NCBI GenBank assembly: GCA_964456185.1
Contig: CAYVZZ010000078.1
Location: 1-10,336, forward strand
Direction: 5' to 3'
Source: CAYVZZ01 sp964456185
GTDB taxonomy: Bacteria > Pseudomonadota > Gammaproteobacteria > Pseudomonadales > Alcanivoracaceae
Length of the DNA: 10,336 nucleotides
Part shown: piece by piece, positions 1 through 6,591 of the stretch
Layout of the letters: the number at the start of each line of letters is the position of its first letter
Numbering within the stretch: position 1 is the first letter of the stretch
The notes under the pieces: model-generated
Database searches by the model: none
What the model was told of the DNA's origin: nothing
Seen by the model: the letters and a program-made list of their open reading frames with translations, nothing else
Made by a program: the position numbers and the translations under genes

Positions 1-55
1 GGGGGTGGGTCAAAATTAATGGCCAGAGGTGGGTCAGTTTAGATGGCCATTAACA
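1..55. mobile_element. Terminus of an IS21-family-like insertion sequence (partial)
   Basis: Read on the minus strand from base 55, the sequence begins TGTTAATGGCCATC and continues with two tandem copies of a motif of the type CTGACCCACC...TGGCCAT. A 5'-TG...CA-3' tip followed by repeated GACCC/GGCCA blocks is the typical layout of IS21-family ends, where the repeats bind the IstA transposase. The element body (istA/istB) would extend left, outside the window. Base 55 is placed as the outer end because recombinase-like coding sequence (N-L-I-R-E-R-T) starts immediately after it. The family assignment rests on recalled end structure; no transposase gene is visible here. Confidence 0.62.
4..49. 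repeat. Two direct repeats with 24-bp period (IS-end transposase-binding type)
   Basis: GGTGGGTCA occurs at 4-12 and again at 28-36, and ATGGCCA occurs at 19-25 and again at 43-49, each pair exactly 24 bp apart. The spacer bases between the two blocks differ. Multiple imperfect terminal repeats of about this length are characteristic of IS21-family ends and are proposed transposase-binding sites. A further copy could lie left of the window. Confidence 0.7.
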
Positions 56-303
56 GCAACCTGATCCGAGAGCGAACCGTGGCCGGTCTTGATGCTGCTC
101 GTGCGCGTGGACGTAAGGGTGGGCGACGCCCGAAGATAAGCAAAGCAGATGCAAAGAAGGCGGCTGCCATGCTGAAAGATCCTGCCGTCACCAAAACAGA
201 AGTGGCCGAGCATTTTGGCATCACGAGGGTGACGTTGAATAGCACGCTGGCGCGTTACGGGTTTCCGCAGAATCCGGCAGCACTTTCGGCTATCAATCCA
301 TGA
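43..303 (+). pseudogene. Truncated serine recombinase (resolvase/invertase), C-terminal HTH remnant
   Basis: The 86-residue open frame carries only the C-terminal part of a resolvase/invertase-family serine recombinase. It has the end of the long E helix (NLIRERTVAGLDAARARGRK, residues 6-25), a GGRRPK linker, and then a helix-turn-helix DNA-binding domain at about residues 33-71 with KTEVAEHFGITRVTLNSTL. The N-terminal catalytic domain with the nucleophilic serine is absent. The first four codons (MAIN) come from the adjoining IS21-like end, so the gene was probably cut by IS insertion at base 55/56. No good ribosome binding site precedes the ATG. The last dozen residues overlap the 3' end of brxL on the opposite strand. 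The remnant is almost certainly not a working recombinase, though a free HTH peptide cannot be excluded. Confidence 0.78.
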
Positions 304-2338
304 TGGCTTTCAGTAGTGCATCGCGGGCGTCGGCATAAAACTGAATGCCGATTTTTGTCGCCATGTCGTCAGACAAGTCCATAAGTTGGCGGCGACACGA
401 CACTGGCATTAGTAAGTTAGACGCACCTTTCTCTACAGCAATTTCCGCAAGGGAAACGGCGTTGTGAACCGGCTCAATGGAGCCGCCAAGGTTAATTTCA
501 CCCACGATAATCAAGCCGCCGCGAATGCTTTTTTTGAGTAGGGCGCTGCACAGCGCCATTAAGGTGGGCACGCCCAGCTTGGCACCAGATTTCGACGCAT
601 CGAAAGCACGCAGTTGCACGGAAAACTCGTGCTCTCTGGGTTCTCTATCGCCTACAAGTTGCTGGGTGCGCGCATAGAGGTTCTGCTCGGCGTAGCCAAC
701 GCTTTCTTTGAAAGCAGTAGGTGCGGGTTTATTGAGTATCCTGACACCAGAACCGGGGCCCTCGTTAACCTCAATGCGGTAAAGCCCTGGGTGCTCTTCG
801 CCGCTACCTGGTGAAATAGTCCATACTTGGCCGGGTTCGAGCGGGTCTTCGCCAATGCTGTTTTCGTTGTTGAGCTCGGGGGTGGAAACAAACTGTTCTA
901 CGCCGTCGTCGCCCAGCACATAGCTGAAGTGGGTGTTGCGGAACTCGGCAGCACCAATGCGTTTTTGCTGCTCTTTTACGCGCCGTCTGGCTTCTAGGGC
1001 AATGCGTGTGGCCCACTCGATGTCGTCATCGGGAATGTCACTTTCGGCGTCGGGATAAAGCAGCTTGAGTAGCCCGCTGGCGGTTTTGTTGACGGCGTTG
1101 GTGTCGCGGCCCGATAACGCGCCGCCAAATAGCACACGCTGCTGAATTACGCTCACTCGGCTTTGGTTGCGCAACTGGCTCCAGCATTCGGACAGAAAAT
1201 CACTGACCAGGCCAAAGTGGTCGGTAAGCAGCGATTTGTTGATTTTGGGCACATCCCAGCCGGGTAGAAAGGCATGCAGGCGATCCATAAAGGCGGTGTC
1301 GTCTTTCATTTCCGGCGGCATGGGGCCAAACAAGTGGCCAATGCGTTGCTGGTGTTCTACATCCACATCGAAGTTGCCCACCATCACAATGCTGCCGTCG
1401 GCGCGGATGCTTTCCTTGCCACGACTGAATTCGCCGGACTCCATGTAGCCCTTCATGATGTTCACGCCGTCTTTTTGGTCGAACGACACGCCGGAGACTT
1501 CATCGAAGCACACTACATCGTACTGGCATACCAGGCCGCGTTGACCGCTGGCGTTATTCACAAACATCTTGGCCACAGTTGCCTTGCCACCTGAAATCAC
1601 ATGCGCATAGGGCGACACCTGCTGGTATAAATGGCTTTTGCCGGTGCCACGCGGGCCAAGCTCTACTAGGTTATAGTTACGCTCGACGAAAGGCACCATG
1701 CGCAGCAGCAGGGCATTCTTTTGGCGTGCGCTAAGCTCGCTATCATTGATGCCGATGGAACGCAGTAAAAAGGTAATCCACTCATCGGTGCTAAATTGAT
1801 GCCGTGCCTTGGCCAGCACACTGAGAATGTTCACTTGGGAAAGCTGAATTTCTCGCAGTGCTTGCAAGCCAAAGGGGCGACCATTACTTTCTTGGGCAAT
1901 GCTGGCGTCGTAATCCAGTGTGACCTCGGCATAAAACCCGCCGGTAAACATGCGCTCGTGCTTGTTGGCCAGCTCGGGGCTAATGCGCACATCCTTCAAG
2001 CGCAGGCTGGGCAGGCTCACCACGTAAGAGTCGGTTTTGGCATCGAGGCGGGCGGTAATCAGGTCAATGACCTTGATGCTGCCTTGTTCGCGGGCACGCG
2101 CCTTAAATAATTCATCCTCACCGGCACGCACGGTGCGTGACGTGAGTTGGCGTTGCACGATTTCCAAGCCTTCGTTGATTTCCTCTTGGTCGCTGCTAGC
2201 GCAATAACGCCCCAGCAAAAACTCCACCACATAGGTGGGCACCGGAAACTGGCGGCTAAAGGTGGTGACCAAATCCTTTCGCACCAAATAGCCTTCCAAT
2301 ACCTCGATGGCTTTATTATCAATTGCATCTAATTCCAC
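293..2338 (-). CDS. brxL: BREX system AAA+/Lon-like protein BrxL
   Basis: This 681-residue protein is full length for BrxL, the AAA+ factor of type 1 and type 4 BREX that binds DNA and is needed for phage exclusion in several systems. An N-terminal region (about 1-200) is followed by an AAA+ core: Walker A GPRGTGKS (228-235), Walker B VVCFDE (275-280), a sensor-1-like Asn in VGNFD (N322) and a possible arginine finger in MDRLHAF (R353). The C-terminal domain (about 545-681) has the Lon protease fold signature around VGEINLGGSIEP (612-623). By hand alignment to Lon, the catalytic Ser position is Lys587 and the Lys position is Val628, so peptidase activity is doubtful. The GTG start is chosen because GGAGG (2348-2352) lies 9 nt upstream and pglZ stops only 2 nt before it. 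It is the last gene of the operon, and its stop overlaps the recombinase remnant tail to tail. Confidence 0.93.
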   Translation of the reverse strand: MELDAIDNKAIEVLEGYLVRKDLVTTFSRQFPVPTYVVEFLLGRYCASSDQEEINEGLEIVQRQLTSRTVRAGEDELFKARAREQGSIKVIDLITARLDAKTDSYVVSLPSLRLKDVRISPELANKHERMFTGGFYAEVTLDYDASIAQESNGRPFGLQALREIQLSQVNILSVLAKARHQFSTDEWITFLLRSIGINDSELSARQKNALLLRMVPFVERNYNLVELGPRGTGKSHLYQQVSPYAHVISGGKATVAKMFVNNASGQRGLVCQYDVVCFDEVSGVSFDQKDGVNIMKGYMESGEFSRGKESIRADGSIVMVGNFDVDVEHQQRIGHLFGPMPPEMKDDTAFMDRLHAFLPGWDVPKINKSLLTDHFGLVSDFLSECWSQLRNQSRVSVIQQRVLFGGALSGRDTNAVNKTASGLLKLLYPDAESDIPDDDIEWATRIALEARRRVKEQQKRIGAAEFRNTHFSYVLGDDGVEQFVSTPELNNENSIGEDPLEPGQVWTISPGSGEEHPGLYRIEVNEGPGSGVRILNKPAPTAFKESVGYAEQNLYARTQQLVGDREPREHEFSVQLRAFDASKSGAKLGVPTLMALCSALLKKSIRGGLIIVGEINLGGSIEPVHNAVSLAEIAVEKGASNLLMPVSCRRQLMDLSDDMATKIGIQFYADARDALLKAIMD

Positions 2339-2340
2339 GG

Positions 2341-4680
2341 TCAGCTGCCTCCAATTAGCGTATCTTGTTGTGCCACCAATGTGCCCTGGCTATCCAGCAG
2401 CACCAATACCGCCTTATGGCCTTCTAGGTCTTCGTTTTCGACGACTAGTGAGGTGGTGCCATTGGGTTTCACGGCTTTAGGCGTTGTGGCCATGCTGCTG
2501 GCCGCATCACCCGCATGCAGGCGAATATCGGCGGTCAGTTCGGCGTAATCGCCATCCAGTGCCAGCTTGCAACGTAGCCCTAGCCAAGCAATATTGTCCC
2601 AACTGATTTGCCGCGATACGCCAGCCTGCTCGCCTGCGGTTACGACCAGCTCAAGCGTTAAACACTCTTGTAGGCTCAGGCCGCCGTGGGCGTACTCCTC
2701 GCCTTTTTTGTAGCAGCTCACGCCATTGGCTAATGCCACCTGAAGGCTGGGGTTCCAGTACCAAGGGTATAGACGCTCTTGCGTATCGGCACCCGGCTTA
2801 ATGGTGGCGCAACGCCCCCATTTGCTGGCGGTAAGCAGCGCCGGCAGTTCGGTTTTTGGCAGGCCGCCGGGCACTAGCTGCCAGCCATGGTCAGTGACCA
2901 CGCGCACACGTTGCCAACCAGCGTCTATGAGGTCGGCAATACGGTGGTTAATGTCGCTTAACAGGCCATCGAGATGCGTCGTTAGCTTATAACCTCGGCT
3001 GTGGCCCTCGTGGTCAATGTCGCCGAATTCACACCAGGCGAATCCTTGGCCATTACCGTTGTCGTTATGGGATAGGCGCGTCCAACCGGCGGTATCTAGC
3101 AGCTTTTTGAAATGATAGCCGCCCCTGAGCGATTGGCCGCTGGTGGCCACCGCTGGCTCAAAATCGCTGGCATCGTCGGTGCCGCGCACCTGATCACGAA
3201 TCGGTGAAACCGCGACCTTGCCGGTGGCGGTCACGCTGGGCAGTGCCGCCCATACTGGCTCTTCTGCCACCTCCATGCCGGCAGTTTGCAGCAGGGTGGC
3301 CAAGCGTTTACCGGTGTCAAAGCGCAGCCCGTCTACAAATAGCACACAATCGCTCGGCTGGGCCTCGAAGGGTGGAGCCGTATCGCAATGCCCGCCTGGG
3401 TAGGGCTTATTGTCCAAGGTTGTTTGCAAATGCCGCGCCGAGGCTTGCAGCCAGGGTAAATATACGGCCCGAATGGCAGCGCTCACTGCCGTGACATCTG
3501 CCTTGAGATGCACACAGGCCAATGCCTGCATCACCGCGTTATCCACTTGCCAGCCGGTTTGCTGAAACCCGGCCTGCAAATCATCCAAACTACCCGCCGC
3601 CAAACTTTGCTCGCTATGGCGTGCCATGTCTGCCAGATGCGCCATGGCCAGTGCCAACGACGCCTCGCCCAAATCGGCCCACACACTGTCACGGCGGCCA
3701 GCGTGAGCTTTGTCCATGGCCAGCAGCGCATCACGCGCCTTGGCAGCAGGCTGATCGGCCAGCGCTTGCAACTCACCGCGCAAATGAGCCTCGCGGCTGT
3801 CGTTCCACTGTGGCCAACCAGCGGCGGCCTCCTCGGCAGTAAATAAATCAAACTGCGGGTGACAGCGTTTAAGCTGCTCGGGAATCATCGGGTAACGTTT
3901 GGGCGCTTCACGAAAGCGCGCCCACACCGGCAGCCAAGGGCCAAGCCCCTGCGCTAATTTTGCGTTACCGGCCAGCTGGCCATCTTTATCTGGGTCAAAG
4001 GCAAACTGTGTTTTGCACACAGCCACAAAGGCCTGCCACTGATCGGCATCGCAGTTGGCCTTGAAGGCATCGCCCTCGTTTAGCCACTGCAACAGGTCAC
4101 GAATCGGGTCGCCGCCGGTCAGCAGGGTATTGAACCAGGTGTGATCCAAATGTTTGCCACGCAGCAAATCAAGTTCTTCATCCAGCAGGTGTACCAGTGC
4201 TCGTTGCATGGCGTGGCGCGTGTCCTTGTCTTGCGCCACATCCAGCCCCAGCCCGCCTTGGTCAGATTTTAGAAACGCATTGATGGTCCAGTCCTTGGCA
4301 TTCACCTGCGACCAAATGGTGCCGCGATATTGCAGCTCGGCCAGCGGCTTCAATGCCTCCGAGCAGCTTTCCACGGCGCGTAAATCCTGACGGCTCACAC
4401 CGGGCAAATACAACACCGGCACGGCACCCTCTGGCAATGGTACGGCGGCGATTTGCCGCGCCAGCGCACAGCGCAACCAAATAGCAGGGCCGGTGCGTTG
4501 TGCGGGAGCATAATCACCCAGCACCAGCAGCTCGGGTAAGTCTGCCTGCAAGTGCGGAATAGCTGCCTGCCACTGACCGCTTTTGTCCGGCCATAAAATG
4601 CAGGCAGGGGCGGCCTCAACCTCTGGGTTATAGGTGGCAGCCGAACGCAGCGCGGAAATTAGTTGGGTGGCAAATGTCAT
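2341..4680 (-). CDS. pglZ: BREX phosphatase-like protein PglZ (type 1, resembling subtype B)
   Basis: PglZ proteins are core BREX components with an alkaline-phosphatase-superfamily domain; their exact substrate in phage exclusion and methylation is unsettled. From the ATG at 4680 the protein has 779 residues. The N-terminus (ATYNPEVEAAPACILWPDK, about 15-33, then DYAPAQRTGPAIWLRC) matches what I recall of the BREX-1 PglZ type B group. The PglZ domain is visible as FVDGLRFD (448-455), PSVTATGK (481-488, the usual nucleophile region), FGDIDHEGH (552-560), VTDHGW (595-600) and EYAHGGLS (662-669), which are the likely metal-binding and active-site motifs. A longer frame reaches 4749, but I chose the inner ATG: it has AGGA 6 nt upstream (4687-4690), forms an ATGA overlap with the HNH gene stop, and begins the conserved N-terminus. 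brxL follows after 2 nt, so translation is coupled. Confidence 0.92.
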   Translation of the reverse strand: MTFATQLISALRSAATYNPEVEAAPACILWPDKSGQWQAAIPHLQADLPELLVLGDYAPAQRTGPAIWLRCALARQIAAVPLPEGAVPVLYLPGVSRQDLRAVESCSEALKPLAELQYRGTIWSQVNAKDWTINAFLKSDQGGLGLDVAQDKDTRHAMQRALVHLLDEELDLLRGKHLDHTWFNTLLTGGDPIRDLLQWLNEGDAFKANCDADQWQAFVAVCKTQFAFDPDKDGQLAGNAKLAQGLGPWLPVWARFREAPKRYPMIPEQLKRCHPQFDLFTAEEAAAGWPQWNDSREAHLRGELQALADQPAAKARDALLAMDKAHAGRRDSVWADLGEASLALAMAHLADMARHSEQSLAAGSLDDLQAGFQQTGWQVDNAVMQALACVHLKADVTAVSAAIRAVYLPWLQASARHLQTTLDNKPYPGGHCDTAPPFEAQPSDCVLFVDGLRFDTGKRLATLLQTAGMEVAEEPVWAALPSVTATGKVAVSPIRDQVRGTDDASDFEPAVATSGQSLRGGYHFKKLLDTAGWTRLSHNDNGNGQGFAWCEFGDIDHEGHSRGYKLTTHLDGLLSDINHRIADLIDAGWQRVRVVTDHGWQLVPGGLPKTELPALLTASKWGRCATIKPGADTQERLYPWYWNPSLQVALANGVSCYKKGEEYAHGGLSLQECLTLELVVTAGEQAGVSRQISWDNIAWLGLRCKLALDGDYAELTADIRLHAGDAASSMATTPKAVKPNGTTSLVVENEDLEGHKAVLVLLDSQGTLVAQQDTLIGGS
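2348..2352 (-). promoter_or_regulatory. Ribosome binding site of brxL
   Basis: GGAGG on the minus strand lies 9 nt before the GTG at 2336-2338 and within the last codons of pglZ. It decides in favour of the non-ATG start for brxL and implies coupling to pglZ translation. Confidence 0.75.
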
Positions 4681-5279
4681 GTTAATTCCTGACGGATAAT
4701 TTCTTGGTACACAAATGGCGAGTGACGCGACAAGAAGCTTAAAGACCAATCGCCGTGAAAGTAATTCGTGCAGTGTCGCGCTCGCATGCGCCGGTTATCT
4801 GGGGCGTCGAGTCGTAGCCGGTCGATGGTGGCCTGAGCGGCCGCCTGCTGCGATTCATCAAGCACATCGGCGTTGGGTGAAATAGCGCCGGAGGCAAAGT
4901 TAATCACAAAGGTGTGTTCTGCCAGCTCAAAAGGGTCGAGCACATCATCGAAGGCGCCCTTGTTGCGGTTGGCGCCGAGGCAAGACAGCCGGTAGTTAGA
5001 CCATTCGTAGGCTTCACCTGCCTTGCGAGACTTAGCAACAAAATGATCGGTGCTGCTTGCTCCGGTGACAAATTCAAAAAAGATGGCCAAGTAGGCGCAA
5101 GTGCCCGAGTAGGCATTCCACAAGGCCTGATGGGTGACTGACCAATAGGCAGGTAGGTCGCTTGCTTTTGGCGGTGCTGCATTGGGATCAATGTCATGCT
5201 TGGCCAGCCAAGCAAGGCCTTTTTGGCGAACGTTTGCATCAAAGTTGGCCGGTTCCGGTTGGGGTGTCACGGGGATCAT
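4677..5279 (-). CDS. HNH endonuclease-like protein, PtuB/TIGR02646-like, partner of the adjacent ATPase
   Basis: This 200-residue protein has the layout of the HNH family found next to defence ATPases (Septu PtuB and the retron Ec78 effector HNH). A CAY motif (61-63) is followed by STDHFVAKS (76-84) containing the first catalytic His (H79), then EWSNYRLSC (92-100) with N95, then ANRNKG (103-108), then DVLDPF (112-117) and a C-terminal TIDRLRLDAPDNRR segment (151-164). The usual two CxxC zinc pairs are degraded: C61 and C100 remain, but the second Cys of each is Leu64 and Ala103. The His/Asn core is kept, so nuclease activity remains possible. It starts inside the ATPase stop (ATGA, 5276-5279), with an AAGGGG-type ribosome site 8 nt upstream, and its own stop overlaps the pglZ start. 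The inferred role is an effector nuclease controlled by the ATPase. I am confident of the fold and less so of the subfamily. Confidence 0.78.
   Translation of the reverse strand: MIPVTPQPEPANFDANVRQKGLAWLAKHDIDPNAAPPKASDLPAYWSVTHQALWNAYSGTCAYLAIFFEFVTGASSTDHFVAKSRKAGEAYEWSNYRLSCLGANRNKGAFDDVLDPFELAEHTFVINFASGAISPNADVLDESQQAAAQATIDRLRLDAPDNRRMRARHCTNYFHGDWSLSFLSRHSPFVYQEIIRQELT
4687..4690 (-). promoter_or_regulatory. Ribosome binding site of pglZ
   Basis: AGGA on the minus strand lies 6 nt before the ATG at 4678-4680, inside the end of the HNH gene. It supports the inner pglZ start over the 23-codon-longer frame. Confidence 0.65.
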
Positions 5280-6577
5280 TCAAGCCACCCCTTCTGGTCG
5301 CAAATCGCGCGCCATCGGAACAGAAAATCATCCTTGGGGCTCAAGGCTTCAACAAGCTGTCGGTGCATGTCTTTAATCTGTTGCTTGCTGGGTTCGCTGC
5401 CTTCTAGCAGTGCCGCCGCCTCCTTGGTTAATTGCTCGTATTCAAGCGGGCGATCACTTTCTAGGTCAAAGGCTTCGCTGGTCAGCCAATTGGTCACATC
5501 GCCATGTTTCTCGAAATCGCGTTGGGTTAGCTTCACGTCCGCTTTAACTAAATCAAGGTCAAACCAGGCATCCTGCTTGGCATCGAAAGATGGCTCAACT
5601 GACGCCATGACCAAGGGCGAATGGGTCACAATCAGCAGCTGGGTGGCCGTGTTAGCGGTGAGCTGTTTGGTTGCCTCAAGCAAGGCGGGAATGATGCGCC
5701 GCTGCCATTTGGGGTGCAGGTGTGATTCGGCCTCATCCACTAACAATGTGATGCGTGGTTCAGGTGCTTGTCCTAATAGCTCGCTTGCCTTGCAGTGTTC
5801 CTCCCAGCACCACACCAAAAAATACGCCAGCGCGATAATGCGTCTAATGCCGGAAGAGGCATGCGCCAAGGGAACATCCTGCCCATAAGGCATCCTAAGG
5901 GTAGGCATGTCGCGGACATCATCCAAGCTAATGCGGGTGAGCTTGCCCGGCTCCAAGAGTTCATCGGCAGAGGGTGACAGTTCCTTGAGTACATTTTTAA
6001 GCAGCTGGAAGGTGCTACCTTTTTCTTTTTGCCAGCTTGCCCAGTCACGAATCAAGCCGTTGCATAGCCAAGCACCATCAGCTTTTTCCAGCCCAGCCCA
6101 CACTTCCGCAGCACTGAAAGCATAGGCCTGGGGCCGAGCAGGGCCCGAGTAGTATTTTTGGTTAACGAAATCGAGGGAAAGGCTCGCTTGCTGCCGATCG
6201 TTACGCGCCGAATCCCAAACACAAAAATTGCCATCGGCCATCACATAAATCGCCAACCCTTTGTTGTCAGGCCATTTCTGTTGGGGCTGCCAGTGCTGCT
6301 GCTGTGCATTGAAAGCAAAGCGATAACTAGAATGGTCATCAAGGGAAAAATTAATGGATGCGTCGGCTTTCTTGTTTCTCGGGAGTGCTAGCCTCCCCAT
6401 GTTTAAGCGAGGGTTCACCTCGCTCGGCCAGGTTCCTGTCAGCGCCCACCAAGCAATATCCAGCAAAAAGCTTTTGCCTAGGCCATTATCGCCGGTCAAC
6501 AGGTTCAAGCGTTGGCTGACGTCCAGCGTCAGGCTGGGAGCGGGACCTACGTTGGTTAGCTCAAGGTGTTTAATCAT
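5276..6577 (-). CDS. ABC/AAA-type ATPase, PtuA-like, paired with HNH protein
   Basis: This 433-residue ATPase is of the AAA_21/OLD-like ABC type common in defence systems. Walker A is GDNGLGKS (29-36), directly after an N-terminal strand (IKHLELTNVGP) typical of the class. An ABC-signature-like stretch lies at AHASSGIRR (238-246), Walker B is ITLLVDEAESHLHP (276-289, with D281/E282), and the H-loop is LLIVTHSP (314-321). There is no long coiled coil and no Toprim domain, which argues against an OLD nuclease and for a stand-alone ATPase subunit. With the next gene encoding an HNH protein in a 4-bp overlap, the pair resembles Septu PtuA-PtuB, where the ATPase holds the nuclease in check until infection. 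It starts 14 nt after the trlF stop, with AGGA (6587-6590) 9 nt upstream of the ATG. Its job inside a BREX operon is inferred from family and position only. Confidence 0.82.
   Translation of the reverse strand: MIKHLELTNVGPAPSLTLDVSQRLNLLTGDNGLGKSFLLDIAWWALTGTWPSEVNPRLNMGRLALPRNKKADASINFSLDDHSSYRFAFNAQQQHWQPQQKWPDNKGLAIYVMADGNFCVWDSARNDRQQASLSLDFVNQKYYSGPARPQAYAFSAAEVWAGLEKADGAWLCNGLIRDWASWQKEKGSTFQLLKNVLKELSPSADELLEPGKLTRISLDDVRDMPTLRMPYGQDVPLAHASSGIRRIIALAYFLVWCWEEHCKASELLGQAPEPRITLLVDEAESHLHPKWQRRIIPALLEATKQLTANTATQLLIVTHSPLVMASVEPSFDAKQDAWFDLDLVKADVKLTQRDFEKHGDVTNWLTSEAFDLESDRPLEYEQLTKEAAALLEGSEPSKQQIKDMHRQLVEALSPKDDFLFRWRAICDQKGWLE
5288..5292 (-). promoter_or_regulatory. Ribosome binding site of the HNH gene
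   Basis: AGGGG (within AAGGGGTGG) on the minus strand lies 8 nt before the HNH ATG at 5277-5279, within the last codons of the ATPase gene. Confidence 0.55.
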
Positions 6578-6586
6578 TACTGATTA

Positions 6587-6590
6587 TCCT
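6587..6590 (-). promoter_or_regulatory. Ribosome binding site of the PtuA-like ATPase
   Basis: AGGA on the minus strand lies 9 nt before the ATG at 6575-6577 and fills the only real intergenic gap of the operon (6578-6591, 14 nt). The gap is too short for an independent promoter, so the ATPase is probably read from the same transcript as trlF. Confidence 0.6.
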
Positions 6591-6591
6591 A

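Noticed and set aside
43..303. An intact small HTH regulator controlling the BREX operon
   Set aside because: The E-helix remnant and GGRRPK linker are those of a serine recombinase C-terminus, and its first codons lie in an IS end, so it is a truncated gene and not a dedicated regulator.
4681..4749. A 23-residue N-terminal extension of pglZ (longest frame starts at 4749)
   Set aside because: It lies wholly within the HNH gene and precedes the conserved PglZ N-terminus; the ATG at 4680 has a ribosome site and an ATGA overlap.
5196..5888. A 230-codon plus-strand open frame antisense to the ATPase and HNH genes
   Set aside because: Its translation is Ser/Arg/Cys-rich with no domain, and the opposite strand encodes a well-motifed ATPase; it is a shadow frame.
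5276..6577. OLD-family nuclease or Gabija GajA
   Set aside because: No Toprim domain follows the ATPase, the protein ends at 433 residues, and the partner is an HNH protein and not a UvrD-like helicase.
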